64,000 nucleotides of DNA from Shewanella basaltis (GTDB taxonomy: Bacteria > Pseudomonadota > Gammaproteobacteria > Enterobacterales > Shewanellaceae): assembly GCF_023283885.1 (NCBI RefSeq), contig NZ_JAKILA010000002.1:248001-312000 (forward strand), read 5' to 3'. A program made the translations under genes and the position numbers. The notes beneath the pieces were generated by a model. It was not told the origin of the DNA. It saw only the letters and a list, made by a program, of their open reading frames with translations, and did not search any database. How positions within the stretch are numbered: the stretch's first letter is position 1; each line of letters opens with the position of its first letter. Shown here piece by piece: positions 1-9,662 of this stretch.

Positions 1-1
1 A

Positions 2-556
2 AAAATGTTTACCCAAGGCAGCATGTTAACCACAGATAACTCATTAGATTTAATGATTGAAGGTTCAGGTTTTTTTGAAGTGCAAATGCCTGATGGTACA
101 GCAGCTTACACCCGTAATGGCCAGTTTAGTTTAGATGAAAATGGCCAAATTGTTACGCCTGGATCAGGTTATGTTGTGCAACCGCCAATTACTATTCCTG
201 ACGACGCTACCAGTATTACTGTGTCGGCCGAAGGTGAAGTGTCTGTGCAAATACCCGGTACTGCAGAAAGCCAAGTTATTGGTCAACTTACCATGACTGA
301 TTTTATTAATCCGTCAGGGTTAGATCCACTAGGGCAGAACCTCTACACCGAAACTGGTGCCAGCGGTACGCCAATACAGGGCACGGCATCGCAAGATGGC
401 TTAGGAGCGATTCGTCAGGGCGCGTTAGAAACCTCTAACGTTAACGTGACAGAAGAACTGGTGAACTTAATTCAAGGTCAACGTATTTACGAAATGAACT
501 CTAAAGTGATTTCAGCGGTTGACCAAATGCTGTCTTACGTTAATCAGAATCTCTAA
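2..556 (+). CDS. flgG: Flagellar distal rod protein FlgG (C-terminal part, cut by window start)
   Basis: FlgG forms the distal rod of the flagellum, crossing the periplasm between MS-ring and hook. The visible 184 residues hold the middle and C-terminal part: a DLMIEGSGFFEV stretch typical of rod/hook proteins, and the conserved C-terminal helix with SNVNVTEELVNLIQGQR and a final DQMLSYVNQNL. The family is usually about 262 residues, so roughly 78 N-terminal residues lie outside the window; the frame is open to base 2. The gene ends 9 bp before flgH, as in the usual flgBCDEFGHIJKL order. The assignment is firm; the missing start is only a window-edge effect. Confidence 0.95.
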   Translation, partial: KMFTQGSMLTTDNSLDLMIEGSGFFEVQMPDGTAAYTRNGQFSLDENGQIVTPGSGYVVQPPITIPDDATSITVSAEGEVSVQIPGTAESQVIGQLTMTDFINPSGLDPLGQNLYTETGASGTPIQGTASQDGLGAIRQGALETSNVNVTEELVNLIQGQRIYEMNSKVISAVDQMLSYVNQNL

Positions 557-565
557 GGAGTTATC

Positions 566-1243
566 ATGATTAAATACCTTGCATTAACTTCTGTGGTGCT
601 TTTTGCGATGGGCTGTAGTTCTACCCCTAAAAAGCCGATTGCAGATGACCCTTATTACGCCCCGGTTTATCCCGATGCACCGCCAACACAGGTAGCAGCC
701 ACGGGCTCGATTTATTTAGATACTCAAGCATCGAGTTTGTATTCTGACATTCGCGCTCATCGCGTCGGTGACATTATTACCGTGACATTAAAAGAGTCGA
801 CTCAAGCTAAAAAGAGTGCCAATAACGAAATATCTAAAGGCAGTAACTTGAGTGTTGAGCCTGTTTATGCCGGTGGTAAAAATGTGTCAATTAACGGTAT
901 TCCTTTGGATTTAGGCTACACCGACAGCATGGACACTAAGCGTGAGGCCGATGCCGATCAATCGAACAGCCTAGATGGCAGCATATCTGCCAATGTCATG
1001 CAGGTGTTAAGCAATGGTAACTTGGTGATCCGCGGTGAAAAGTGGATTTCAATCAATAACGGTGATGAGTTTATTCGCGTTACTGGCATCGTTCGCAGCC
1101 AAGACATCAACCCAGACAACACCATAGATTCAACCCGTGTTGCCAATGCCCGTATTCAATACAGTGGTACTGGCACATTTGCAGACTCACAAAAAGTGGG
1201 TTGGCTGAATTCGTTTTTCATGGGCGACTGGTGGCCTTTTTAA
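566..1243 (+). CDS. flgH: Flagellar L-ring lipoprotein FlgH
   Basis: FlgH builds the L-ring, the outer-membrane bushing around the rod. The 225-residue protein starts with a lipoprotein signal peptide: a short hydrophobic run followed by FAMGCSS, with Cys17 as the lipidated residue. The C-terminal half has the conserved [19 protein letters not shown] and [12 protein letters not shown] stretches of the family. Length is normal. It lies between flgG and flgI with gaps of about 10 bp, so co-transcription is expected. An AAGGAG-like site precedes the ATG. The residue before the lipobox core is Ala rather than the more common Leu, a minor variation. Confidence 0.96.
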   Translation: MIKYLALTSVVLFAMGCSSTPKKPIADDPYYAPVYPDAPPTQVAATGSIYLDTQASSLYSDIRAHRVGDIITVTLKESTQAKKSANNEISKGSNLSVEPVYAGGKNVSINGIPLDLGYTDSMDTKREADADQSNSLDGSISANVMQVLSNGNLVIRGEKWISINNGDEFIRVTGIVRSQDINPDNTIDSTRVANARIQYSGTGTFADSQKVGWLNSFFMGDWWPF

Positions 1244-1253
1244 GGAGTAATAC

Positions 1254-2351
1254 ATGAAAACCAAATTGTTGATGTCGCTGATGACTACGCTGTTAGTGTT
1301 AACCGCGCCCGTGCACGCTGAGCGCATTAAGGATATTGCCAATATTCAAGGAGTAAGAAGCAATCAGTTGATTGGTTATGGCCTAGTGGTGGGCTTGCCT
1401 GGTACGGGCGAAAAAACCCGTTATACCGAGCAGACTTTCCGCACCATGCTTAAAAACTTTGGCATTAACTTACCGGATTCGGTCAGACCCAACTCAAAAA
1501 ACGTTGCCGTGGTGGCTGTACATGCCGACATGCCTGCATTTATTAAACCGGGTCAAAACCTTGACGTTACCGTGTCGAGTTTAGGTGAAGCTAAAAGTTT
1601 ACGTGGCGGCACCTTAATTCAAACTTTCTTAAAAGGGGTTGATGGCAACGTTTACGCCATTGCACAAGGCAGCCTTGTGGTGAGTGGTTTTAGCGCCGAA
1701 GGGCTAGATGGCTCGCAAGTGATTCAAAATACGCCAACGGTAGGGCGTATTCCCAGTGGTGCAATTGTTGAGCGCAGTGTGGCAAGCCCATTTTCGAGCG
1801 GTGATTTCCTCACATTTAATTTACGTCGTTCAGACTTTTCAACGGCTAAGCGCATGGCCGATGCCATCAACGACTTACTTGGCCCAGACATGGCACGTGC
1901 TATTGATGCCACTTCTATTCAAGTGAGTGCGCCGCGTGATGCATCACAACGGGTGTCGTTTTTATCTACCCTTGAAAACATTGAAGTTGAACCTGCAGAT
2001 GAGTCAGCCAAAGTTATTGTTAACTCACGCACCGGCACCATAGTTGTGGGCCAACACGTTAAATTATTACCCGCAGCAGTTACCCATGGTGGGTTAACCG
2101 TGACGATTGCTGAAGCGACACAAGTGTCGCAGCCTAATGCGCTAGCCGGTGGCGATACCGTAGTAACCACCAACAGCACGATTGATGTGTCAGAAAAAGA
2201 TCGTCGTATGTTTATGTTTAATCCAGGCACCAGCCTTGATGAGCTTGTTAGAGCCGTCAATCTAGTGGGCGCCGCACCATCCGATGTACTTGCCATACTC
2301 GAAGCGTTAAAAATGGCAGGCGCTTTGCATGGTGAACTTATCATCATCTAA
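1254..2351 (+). CDS. flgI: Flagellar P-ring protein FlgI
   Basis: FlgI is a periplasmic protein that forms the P-ring around the rod in the peptidoglycan layer. The 365-residue product has a cleavable signal peptide (hydrophobic residues 3-19, likely cut after PVHA) followed by [20 protein letters not shown] and [11 protein letters not shown], the family hallmark. The C-terminus [16 protein letters not shown] is also characteristic. Length fits the family. It lies 10 bp after flgH and 11 bp before flgJ, with a GGAG ribosome site 7 bp before the ATG. No anomaly was seen. Confidence 0.96.
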   Translation: MKTKLLMSLMTTLLVLTAPVHAERIKDIANIQGVRSNQLIGYGLVVGLPGTGEKTRYTEQTFRTMLKNFGINLPDSVRPNSKNVAVVAVHADMPAFIKPGQNLDVTVSSLGEAKSLRGGTLIQTFLKGVDGNVYAIAQGSLVVSGFSAEGLDGSQVIQNTPTVGRIPSGAIVERSVASPFSSGDFLTFNLRRSDFSTAKRMADAINDLLGPDMARAIDATSIQVSAPRDASQRVSFLSTLENIEVEPADESAKVIVNSRTGTIVVGQHVKLLPAAVTHGGLTVTIAEATQVSQPNALAGGDTVVTTNSTIDVSEKDRRMFMFNPGTSLDELVRAVNLVGAAPSDVLAILEALKMAGALHGELIII

Positions 2352-2362
2352 AAATTGTCGGT

Positions 2363-3505
2363 ATGACTATGGAAAAGTTGTCAAATTCTGCGAACTTTCT
2401 GGATCTAGGAGGACTAGATTCACTTCGTGTCCAAGCCCAGAAAGACGAGAAGGGGGCACTGAAAGAAGCGGCAAAGCAATTTGAAGGTATTTTTATTCAA
2501 ATGCTGATGAAAAGCATGCGCGATGCCAATGCCGCCTTTAAGTCAGACAATCCGATGAACAGCCAAACTACAGAGTTTTTTGAGCAAATGCGCGATCAGC
2601 AAATGTCAGTCGACTTGTCAAATAAAGGCATGTTAGGACTGGCGGAGCTGATGGTGCAACAGCTTGACCCTAATAATAGTCCGGTAACACCAGCGTCGGT
2701 TTTACGTGGTGACAGTGACAATAAAGTCAATCCAAGCATGTTTGTCGCGCAACCAACCGAGCTTGACCAAGAAGCGTTAAATGCCATTGCACCAGCCGAT
2801 CAAGTGGCGACATCTCATCACGCCATTAATCACCACGAAATGGCAACAGCAATGCCAAAAGAGTTGGCAAGTGTGTTACGCGGCGAACAATTAGCGAGCC
2901 AATCATTTGCTCAAGCTTCGTCAGCCATACCGGTGAGCGGAACAATAACCGCTAGCAATGATTTGCCGCCAGAAACCAATAAGCTTAAAGCAAAAGGGGT
3001 GGCGGTCAGTGAGTTTACGAGCCCACAACATTTTATTTCGGTGTTGTACCCCCATGCTGAAAAAGCAGCCAAAACACTCGGAACATCTGCAGAAGTGTTA
3101 ATTGCTCAATCAGCACTTGAAACCGGTTGGGGCCAAAAAGTGATCCGCCGTAACGACGGTACCATGAGCCACAACTTATTTAATATTAAAGCGGACAAAC
3201 GCTGGCAGGGTGAAAAAACCTCAGTCAATACTCTAGAGTTTGAAAAAGGCATTGCTGTACAGCAAAAAGCCGACTTTAGAATGTACGACGACCTTGAACA
3301 AAGCTTCAGCGACTTTGTGTCATTTATTGGCCAAGGCGACCGTTACGAAGATGCGCGCAAAGTGGCCAGCGAGCCAACTCAGTTTATTCGTGCACTGCAA
3401 AAAGCGGGCTACGCCACCGACCCACAATACGCCAATAAGGTGATTAATGTAATGAAGTCGGTCAAAGAAGGCCTTAAATCTGTATTACCTCTGGAGACTA
3501 AATAA
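2363..3505 (+). CDS. flgJ: Rod cap / peptidoglycan hydrolase FlgJ
   Basis: FlgJ caps the growing rod and opens the peptidoglycan for it. Two domains are visible: an N-terminal rod-binding domain (about residues 25-105, with AAKQFEGIFIQMLMKSMR) and a C-terminal glucosaminidase-type domain (about 215-375) with the active-site stretch QSALETGWGQ. They are joined by a long low-complexity Gln/Ala/Ser linker, so the protein (380 residues) is somewhat longer than the enteric form. An in-frame ATG at 2369 is an alternative start (MEKLSN). The stop codon overlaps the flgK ATG by one base, suggesting translational coupling. Confidence 0.95.
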   Translation: MTMEKLSNSANFLDLGGLDSLRVQAQKDEKGALKEAAKQFEGIFIQMLMKSMRDANAAFKSDNPMNSQTTEFFEQMRDQQMSVDLSNKGMLGLAELMVQQLDPNNSPVTPASVLRGDSDNKVNPSMFVAQPTELDQEALNAIAPADQVATSHHAINHHEMATAMPKELASVLRGEQLASQSFAQASSAIPVSGTITASNDLPPETNKLKAKGVAVSEFTSPQHFISVLYPHAEKAAKTLGTSAEVLIAQSALETGWGQKVIRRNDGTMSHNLFNIKADKRWQGEKTSVNTLEFEKGIAVQQKADFRMYDDLEQSFSDFVSFIGQGDRYEDARKVASEPTQFIRALQKAGYATDPQYANKVINVMKSVKEGLKSVLPLETK

Positions 3506-5427
3506 TGGCGATTGATCTACTTAGTATCGCGCGCACCGGCGTTATGGCATCTCAGTCGCAACTTGGGGTAACCAGTAACAACATTGCCAATGCCAATACT
3601 GAAGGTTATAACCGCCAAACGGCGACGCAGGCCACATTACAATCACAACGTCTTGGCGATAACTTTTATGGCACAGGCACCTATGTGTCTGACGTTAAAC
3701 GTGTTTATAACGAATTTGCCGCGCGCGAGTTACGCATAGGCCAAACCAGCATGAGCGCGGCAGAAACAGCTTATTCTAAATTAAGTGGACTTGATGAGCT
3801 TTATGCACAAGTTGGCAGCATGGTGCCTAATAGCATTAATGACTTTTTTGCTAGCATTAATAGTGTGGCAGATTTACCAACCGATTTAGGTATTCGCAGC
3901 GGTAGTCTTGGCGCGGCAGAACAAATGGCCATCAGCATTAACCAAATGCAGTCGCAACTAGACAACCAAATCAAACAAACTAATAACCAAATCGAATCTG
4001 TCACCACTCGTATTAACGAAATCAGCAAAGAACTGGCAAACATCAATTTAGAGTTAATGAAGTCTCAAGGCGATAATAACGAGATTTTAGACAAACAAGA
4101 CGCGTTGATTTTAGAGCTGAGCGAATACGCACAAGTTAATGTTATTCCTTTAGATACTGGTGCAAAATCCATCATGTTAGGTGGCTCAGTTATGCTCGTG
4201 TCGGGCGAGGTTGCAATGAGCATGGGCGTGAGTGCCGGCGATCCATTCCCTAACGAGCCTAAGATCACCGCTTCTATTAGTGACAAAACACTGAATGTTG
4301 ACCCAAGTAAATTGGGCGGTCAACTCGGTGCCTTGTTTGATTATCGAGACGACACCTTAATCCCAGCCAGCAATGAGTTAGGTCAGCTAGCATTAGGTGT
4401 GGCCGACACCTTCAATGAAATGCAGTCTCGCGGCATTGATTTAAACGGCAACGTAGGCAGCAATATTTTTCGCGATATTAACGACCCATTAATGGCATCA
4501 GGCCGCGCGGGCAGTTATTCAACTAATACCAGTTCAGCTGCGTTATCGGTCAATATTGACGATGTGGGCGCCTTGTCTGGTAGCAGCTATGAGCTCAGTT
4601 ATACCACCGCAGGCGGATATTCGTTAAAAGATAATCAAACCGGTGAAGTATCAAGCTTAACCTTATCGGGCACAGAGCTTACCAGCAGCGCTGGTTTTAC
4701 CATTAACGTTGCCAATGGTCCCATTGCCAATGGCGATAAGTTTGAAATCAGGCCCACAGCAGGTGCTGCAGCGGGGTTGACAATGATAATGACTGACCCT
4801 AAGGGCATTGCCGCCGCAGGGCCAACATTAACGCCTGCGACAACAAACTCGGGCAACACCACAATTAGCTTAAACAGCATGGACTCAAGTGCCACAGGTT
4901 TTCCGGGTACTGCAACGGGCTCATCAATTACGTTTGCGATTGATACCGCCGCCAATACTTATCAAGCATTTGACAGTGCGGGCACTTCATTAGGTACAGG
5001 TGTTATTACCAATAACAACATTAATGCCTTTGGTATGGACTTTGACATTACCATTAATGGCACCGCTGTTAACCCAGAGACCTTTACTTTCGATCTCGCA
5101 TTTGCCGAAGGTAATAACAGTAATGCAGTCGAAATGGCTAAATTGTCGGACGTCAAATTAATGAACAACGGCACTGGCACCTTAACTAGCGTATTTGAAA
5201 ACACCAAATTAGATATTGGCAGCCAAACTAAAGCCGCAGAAGTACGCGTTGACTCGGCCACTGCTATTTATCAGCAAGCCTATGATCGGGTACAGAGCGA
5301 ATCTGGCGTTAACCTAGACGAAGAAGCCGCCAATTTATTGCGCTTTCAACAATCTTATCAGGCCGCCGCGCGCATTATGTCTACTGCGCAAACCATTTTT
5401 GACACCTTATTAAGCTCGGTTCGCTAG
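3505..5427 (+). CDS. flgK: Hook-filament junction protein FlgK (HAP1)
   Basis: FlgK is the first hook-filament junction protein, exported by the flagellar type III system. The N-terminus has the rod/hook signature LGVTSNNIANANTEGYNRQ, and the C-terminus has the coiled-coil helix EEAANLLRFQQSYQAAARI. The 640-residue length is usual for Shewanella and Vibrio and larger than the enteric protein, because of a Gly/Thr/Ser/Asn-rich central domain (roughly residues 330-540). No signal peptide is present, as expected for a type III substrate. It is coupled to flgJ (1-base overlap) and followed by flgL after 10 bp. Confidence 0.95.
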   Translation: MAIDLLSIARTGVMASQSQLGVTSNNIANANTEGYNRQTATQATLQSQRLGDNFYGTGTYVSDVKRVYNEFAARELRIGQTSMSAAETAYSKLSGLDELYAQVGSMVPNSINDFFASINSVADLPTDLGIRSGSLGAAEQMAISINQMQSQLDNQIKQTNNQIESVTTRINEISKELANINLELMKSQGDNNEILDKQDALILELSEYAQVNVIPLDTGAKSIMLGGSVMLVSGEVAMSMGVSAGDPFPNEPKITASISDKTLNVDPSKLGGQLGALFDYRDDTLIPASNELGQLALGVADTFNEMQSRGIDLNGNVGSNIFRDINDPLMASGRAGSYSTNTSSAALSVNIDDVGALSGSSYELSYTTAGGYSLKDNQTGEVSSLTLSGTELTSSAGFTINVANGPIANGDKFEIRPTAGAAAGLTMIMTDPKGIAAAGPTLTPATTNSGNTTISLNSMDSSATGFPGTATGSSITFAIDTAANTYQAFDSAGTSLGTGVITNNNINAFGMDFDITINGTAVNPETFTFDLAFAEGNNSNAVEMAKLSDVKLMNNGTGTLTSVFENTKLDIGSQTKAAEVRVDSATAIYQQAYDRVQSESGVNLDEEAANLLRFQQSYQAAARIMSTAQTIFDTLLSSVR

Positions 5428-5437
5428 GAGATAAGCC

Positions 5438-6643
5438 ATGAGAATTTCTACCGGACAAATGTTTCAGCAAAGCACTAACAGCATTTTAGAAAAGCAATCA
5501 GCCACTAATAGCATCATGGGGCAGATTTCGAGCGGCAAAAGAGTCGAAACCGCAGGTGATGACCCAGTAGCGGCGATTGCGATTGATAATCTTAAGCAAA
5601 AGAATACCCTGGTTGATCAATTTATTAAAAACATCGATTACGCCACCAATCATGTCCAGCAAACCGAAAGTCAATTAGGCCAAGCCGACGATTTAGCTGC
5701 CAGCATGAAAGAATCTATGCTACGTGCCGCAAACGGCAGCATGACTTCTGCCGAGCGGCAAGTCATTGCCGATGACATGCGTCAAAGTCTTGAACAATTA
5801 ATGTCCATCGCTAATACCAAAGACGAGTCGGGTAATTATATTTTTGGCGGCACTAAAACTAACGACATTCCATTTGCCTTTAATAATGCCGGCGAGGTGG
5901 TCTACAGCGGCGACTCAGGTATTCGTAAAAGCAATATTGCCACCGGCGTACAGGTGAATACCAATACTCCAGGTGATGCCGCCTTTATGAACGCACCTAA
6001 TGCCATGGGCGACTATGGCGTCAATTATTCGTCGTTACAGCAAGGCGACTTTGTGGTGAACAGTGCCAAAATCACTGACTCGACAGCCTATACGCCTGGT
6101 TCTTATAGCGTTAGTTTCGCCGACGACGGTGCTGGTGGGCTTAACATTTCGGTTACTGACAGCGCAGTACCCCCGGTTACAACGGTATCGGCTTTTGACG
6201 CATCGCTGCCGGTCACCGTTAATGGCATAGAAATTAAAATCGATGGCGAGCCACAAGCTGGCGATAGTTTCAGCATTGATGAAGTGGCACAAGTCAGTAT
6301 TTTCGATACCTTCAGCAAGGCTATTGCTTTATTTGAAAGTGGCGAAGACACACAAACGCCAGCAGGACAAGCAGAGTTGGCACAACTATTGAATAACTTA
6401 GACAGTGGTGTCAATCAAATGAGTCAGCAGCGGAGCTACACTGGCAACAGCTTAAAAGTGTTGCAACAGTACAGCGACAATCACACTGACGAAAAGATCA
6501 TTAACACCTCGGCATTATCAAAGTTAGAAGACCTAGATTTTGCCTCAGCGATTACCGAGTTTGAAAAACAGCAGTTAGCGCTTAATGCGGTATCGAGTTT
6601 GTTTACTAAAGTCGGCACGCTCAGTTTGTTTGATTATATATAA
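5438..6643 (+). CDS. flgL: Hook-filament junction protein FlgL (HAP3)
   Basis: FlgL is the second junction protein, placed between FlgK and the filament. It has flagellin-like ends: N-terminal MRISTGQMFQQSTNSI and ISSGKRVETAGDDPVAAIAI, and C-terminal DFASAITEFEKQQLALNAVS. The variable middle (about 175-290) is rich in Asp, Ala and Val. At 401 residues it matches Vibrio/Shewanella relatives. The start is preceded by GGAG 9 bp upstream. It is the last gene of the flg operon; a 208-bp gap with a perfect 18-bp palindrome separates it from the first flagellin gene. Confidence 0.95.
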   Translation: MRISTGQMFQQSTNSILEKQSATNSIMGQISSGKRVETAGDDPVAAIAIDNLKQKNTLVDQFIKNIDYATNHVQQTESQLGQADDLAASMKESMLRAANGSMTSAERQVIADDMRQSLEQLMSIANTKDESGNYIFGGTKTNDIPFAFNNAGEVVYSGDSGIRKSNIATGVQVNTNTPGDAAFMNAPNAMGDYGVNYSSLQQGDFVVNSAKITDSTAYTPGSYSVSFADDGAGGLNISVTDSAVPPVTTVSAFDASLPVTVNGIEIKIDGEPQAGDSFSIDEVAQVSIFDTFSKAIALFESGEDTQTPAGQAELAQLLNNLDSGVNQMSQQRSYTGNSLKVLQQYSDNHTDEKIINTSALSKLEDLDFASAITEFEKQQLALNAVSSLFTKVGTLSLFDYI

Positions 6644-6731
6644 GCTTGAACAACAGTTATAAAATAGTAGTGATAAATACATGTAATGAAATGCAGAGTG
6701 TTTGGACACGGATGTGAATAATCAATATCTG

Positions 6732-6758
6732 TAAAAGACATTCGAAAATAGCCTTTTA
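6732..6758 (+). promoter_or_regulatory. Candidate weak FliA (sigma-28) promoter for flagellin 1
   Basis: TAAA, 15 bp, then GCCTTTTA. The spacing is exactly that of the FliA promoters before flagellins 2 and 3, but the -10 element matches the GCCGATAA consensus at only 5 of 8 positions, and it overlaps the palindrome at 6750. No GG-N10-GC sigma-54 site was found in this gap. This is inference only. Confidence 0.3.
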
Positions 6759-6767
6759 TAAAAGGCT
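6750..6767. repeat. 18-bp perfect palindrome between flgL and flagellin 1
   Basis: AGCCTTTTATAAAAGGCT reads the same on both strands and is followed by TTTAC. It could be a weak terminator for the flg operon, or an operator for the flagellin gene 85 bp downstream. The GC content of the stem is low and the T-run short, so terminator function is uncertain. Confidence 0.45.
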
Positions 6768-6851
6768 TTACAACAGATTAAACAGTTTAATGATTAACCG
6801 TTTAGCCAAGCTCCGAGTCTTGGCGTTCAACTAAGAAGAGGAATTTTACAT

Positions 6852-8018
6852 ATGGCTATTTCAGTTAATACCAACGTCACATCAATGAAAGCACAAAATA
6901 ACCTTAATGGTGCTAACAGCAAGTTATCCACATCGATGGAACGTTTGTCTTCAGGGTTACGCATTAATAGTGCCAAAGACGATGCCGCCGGCTTACAAAT
7001 TTCAAATCGTATGTCTAGCCAAATCAATGGTACAGGTGTGGCAATTCGTAATGCCAATGATGGTATCTCTATTGCGCAAACTGCCGAAGGTGCGATGCAA
7101 GAGTCGACCAATATTTTACAACGTATGCGTGACTTATCATTACAATCTGCTAACGGTTCTAACTCGTCATCAGACCGCGAAGCGCTTCAAAAAGAATTAT
7201 CAGCATTGCAAACAGAATTAACTCGAATCGCTGATACGACTTCTTTCGGTGGTCAAAAGTTATTAAACGGTAATTACGGTACACAATCTTTTCAAGTGGG
7301 TTCAAATGCCAATGAAACGATTTCCGTCACTATTGGTGATGTATCAGCCGATGTGCTTGGTAAAGAAGGTCAAACAGTAGCAGGTTTGTATACTGCCGCA
7401 GAAATTACTACGGAAATAGGCGTCGGTGATTTCGATTTTACCTACACTCCATCTGGTACCGGTGCATCCGCAGAGACATTAACCGTTAGTATGGGTGATG
7501 TAGATGATGCAGCCTCTATGGTTGATGCAATCAATAATGCACTAAATGGTGCCTCTGAACCAACAGGAGTCTTTGCGGTTTTAGATGCAGCAGGGACTGG
7601 ATTTACTTTTGAAGGCATCGCTAACAATGGTGCGACTTTAACTTCAGGAGGAACCTCGGCGACAACATTCGGCTTAGGTGGCGACGATAGTGCCAATGCT
7701 ACATCAACGGTAGACCAAATAGATATTACAACAGCGAAAGGATCTCAAAACGCAGTTACTATTATTGACGCTGCATTGGCTGATATTGATGCGCAGCGAG
7801 CTGATTTAGGTGCGGTGCAAAACAGAATGAGTTTTACAATTAATAACTTAGGTAACATTCAGTCGAACGTTACAGATGCCCGTAGTCGTATTCAAGATGT
7901 TGATTTTGCTTCTGAAACTGCAGAGTTAACCAAACAGCAGATTCTCTCTCAGACCTCTTCTGCTATGCTCGCCCAAGCTAATCAAATCCCACAAACGGCG
8001 TTATCATTGTTGGGTTAA
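6852..8018 (+). CDS. fliC: Flagellin 1
   Basis: Structural subunit of the filament, exported by the flagellar type III system. The N-terminal D0/D1 region (about 1-165: [37 protein letters not shown]) and C-terminal D1/D0 region (about 290-388: [19 protein letters not shown], ending [11 protein letters not shown]) are conserved, with a variable centre of about 125 residues. Length is 388. It is a single-gene unit: a perfect hairpin terminator follows 24 bp after the stop. A GAAGAGGAA ribosome site lies 8 bp before the ATG. It differs from the next two genes at its N-terminus ([11 protein letters not shown] against [11 protein letters not shown]) and ends in LLG instead of LL. Confidence 0.95.
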   Translation: MAISVNTNVTSMKAQNNLNGANSKLSTSMERLSSGLRINSAKDDAAGLQISNRMSSQINGTGVAIRNANDGISIAQTAEGAMQESTNILQRMRDLSLQSANGSNSSSDREALQKELSALQTELTRIADTTSFGGQKLLNGNYGTQSFQVGSNANETISVTIGDVSADVLGKEGQTVAGLYTAAEITTEIGVGDFDFTYTPSGTGASAETLTVSMGDVDDAASMVDAINNALNGASEPTGVFAVLDAAGTGFTFEGIANNGATLTSGGTSATTFGLGGDDSANATSTVDQIDITTAKGSQNAVTIIDAALADIDAQRADLGAVQNRMSFTINNLGNIQSNVTDARSRIQDVDFASETAELTKQQILSQTSSAMLAQANQIPQTALSLLG

Positions 8019-8042
8019 TTAGTTTATTCACCAAACAGAATT

Positions 8043-8069
8043 AAAAGCAGGCCAAACGGCCTGCTTTTT
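8043..8069 (+). terminator. Rho-independent terminator after flagellin 1
   Basis: An 11-bp perfect stem (AAAAGCAGGCC / GGCCTGCTTTT) with a 4-base loop AAAC is followed by a T-run. Its A-rich left arm means it might also stop transcription coming from the other side. Confidence 0.9.
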
Positions 8070-8135
8070 GTTTATTGATTTATAACAAGTTTTGATATAA
8101 ACAAGTAATTTATTCAAAATAGCTAAAACTTTATC

Positions 8136-8162
8136 TAAAGATTTTCTCGTTAACGCCGTTAC
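8136..8162 (+). promoter_or_regulatory. FliA (sigma-28) promoter of flagellin 2
   Basis: TAAA, exactly 15 bp, then GCCGTTAC, against the known consensus TAAA-N15-GCCGATAA (6 of 8 in the -10 box). It sits 74 bp before the ATG. The identical boxes with the same spacing occur before flagellin 3. Confidence 0.75.
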
Positions 8163-8717
8163 AGTGTATGTAGAAAATAAACATTGCCTGATATAACTGA
8201 CAGGCACTATTTGAGTTAGGTAGAGGGCATAAATTATGGCTATTTCAGTAAACACCAACGTCACATCCATGAAAGCACAAAGTAACTTAAACAGTGCTAA
8301 CAGTGGCTTACAAACATCGATGGAGCGTTTATCTTCAGGTCTTCGCATTAACAGTGCTAAAGATGACGCTGCAGGTCTTCAGATTTCTAATCGTTTTTCT
8401 AGTCAAATTAATGGTCTTGGTGTAGCGACTCGTAATGCTAACGATGGCATCTCTATTGCGCAAACGGCAGAAGGCGCGATGAGTGAGTCTACCAATATCT
8501 TACAACGTATGCGTGACTTATCACTTCAGTCAGCTAACGGTTCTAACTCAGCAGCAGACCGCGAATCACTTCAAAAAGAAGTGGCTTCTCTGCAAACAGA
8601 ATTAACTCGTATTGCCGATACCACATCATTTGGTGGTCAGAAATTATTAAATGGTAATTTTGGCACTAAATCTTTCCAGGTGGGTTCAAATGCCAATGAA
8701 ACGATTTCTGTAACTTT
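8155..8717 (+). repeat. 563-bp direct duplication, copy 1 (flagellin 2 leader and 5' half)
   Basis: From the promoter -10 box through codon 160 of flagellin 2, this stretch equals 9655-10217 at an offset of exactly 1500 bases. By eye only two differences were seen: A/T at 8184 against 9684 and T/C near 8397 against 9897. Such near-identity, with sharp divergence just downstream, indicates recent duplication or gene conversion. Confidence 0.9.
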
Positions 8718-9390
8718 GGGTGACATTTCAGCAGATGCTTTGACTAAAAGTGCAAAAGTTGCAAGTGGAGAGTTTGACGAAACCAATATGAATGCAGCGA
8801 TAACTGCTGATAATGTTGAGTTTACTTATACACCAGATGGTGGTACAGCTGAAACTTTGACTGTTGATCTATCAAAAGTAGATGCAAGTGATTATGCTGG
8901 TTTTGCCGACGCACTTAACCAAGGTTTAAATGGTGCATCAGAGCCGACGGGAGTTTATGCTCGTGTCAATGATGATGGTGATGGTGTGGTTATTGAAGGC
9001 CTCGTTGACGGTGGAGCTTCACTTACTCAAGCTGGTGCTGCGGGTTCTACTGCTTTTGCAACCGCAACAGCTGCTGATGTATCTGTAAATGATATCGATA
9101 TCAGTACTTATAAAGGTTCACAAAATGCTATCACCGTTATTGATGAAGCATTAGCAACTATTGACAGTCAACGTGCAGACTTAGGTGCCGTTCAAAACCG
9201 CATGAACTTTACCATCAGTAATTTAGGTAATATCGAATCGAACGTGACAGATGCGCGTAGTCGTATTCAAGATGTTGACTTTGCTTCTGAAACGGCAGAG
9301 TTAACTAAACAACAGATTTTGTCACAGACTTCTTCAGCGATGTTAGCCCAGGCTAACCAGATCCCACAGACTGCGTTGTCGTTATTATAA
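8236..9390 (+). CDS. fliC: Flagellin 2
   Basis: Second filament subunit gene, 384 residues. Conserved N-terminal (1-160) and C-terminal (about 285-384) helices flank a variable centre that is Asp/Ala-rich and unlike the centres of flagellins 1 and 3 (for example [20 protein letters not shown]). The first 160 codons are virtually identical in DNA to flagellin 3. It has its own FliA-type promoter upstream and its own terminator downstream, so it is a single-gene late (class IV) unit. The leader carries TAGAGGGC before the ATG. Confidence 0.95.
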   Translation: MAISVNTNVTSMKAQSNLNSANSGLQTSMERLSSGLRINSAKDDAAGLQISNRFSSQINGLGVATRNANDGISIAQTAEGAMSESTNILQRMRDLSLQSANGSNSAADRESLQKEVASLQTELTRIADTTSFGGQKLLNGNFGTKSFQVGSNANETISVTLGDISADALTKSAKVASGEFDETNMNAAITADNVEFTYTPDGGTAETLTVDLSKVDASDYAGFADALNQGLNGASEPTGVYARVNDDGDGVVIEGLVDGGASLTQAGAAGSTAFATATAADVSVNDIDISTYKGSQNAITVIDEALATIDSQRADLGAVQNRMNFTISNLGNIESNVTDARSRIQDVDFASETAELTKQQILSQTSSAMLAQANQIPQTALSLL

Positions 9391-9412
9391 TTGTAAACGC
9401 CAGCATTTAATG

Positions 9413-9440
9413 AAAACAGGCCTTATGGCCTGTTTTGTTA
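9413..9440 (+). terminator. Rho-independent terminator after flagellin 2
   Basis: A 10-bp perfect stem AAAACAGGCC / GGCCTGTTTT with loop TTAT lies 22 bp after the stop codon. The 345-bp gap 9391-9735 holds this terminator and the FliA promoter of the next gene; nothing else was recognised in it. Confidence 0.88.
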
Positions 9441-9635
9441 TTTATAGCCTTTATACGTGTAACTGCGATATACGGAAGTCATTAGATTCGATGTAAAGGC
9501 ACTGTTTATACTTAATACATGAATGAGGTGATATTTAAATAAACGAGAAAACAAAACGATTGGACGAACGTTGAGTCAATAATCTTCATTGTCATTCATA
9601 TTTATCAATCTGTTGTAGATTTTTTAATTATTATC

Positions 9636-9662
9636 TAAAGTATTTTCAAATCGTGCCGTTAC
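9636..9662 (+). promoter_or_regulatory. FliA (sigma-28) promoter of flagellin 3
   Basis: TAAA-N15-GCCGTTAC, the same boxes and spacing as before flagellin 2, but with a different 15-bp spacer. The boxes are thus retained while the spacer has diverged, which supports their function. It lies 74 bp before the ATG. Confidence 0.75.

Noticed and set aside
2..556. flgG as a truncated pseudogene
   Set aside because: The frame is open to the first bases of the window; the missing N-terminus is explained by the window edge.
4635..5261. Minus-strand open frames of about 100 codons inside flgK, and similar ones in flgI, fliD, flhA and cheA
   Set aside because: They lie opposite strongly conserved genes, have compositions typical of antisense frames and no ribosome sites or family features.
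6698..6716. Sigma-54 promoter before flagellin 1 (TTTGGACACGGATGTGAA)
   Set aside because: The base pair 10 bases after GG is GA, not GC, and the -24 box is poor.
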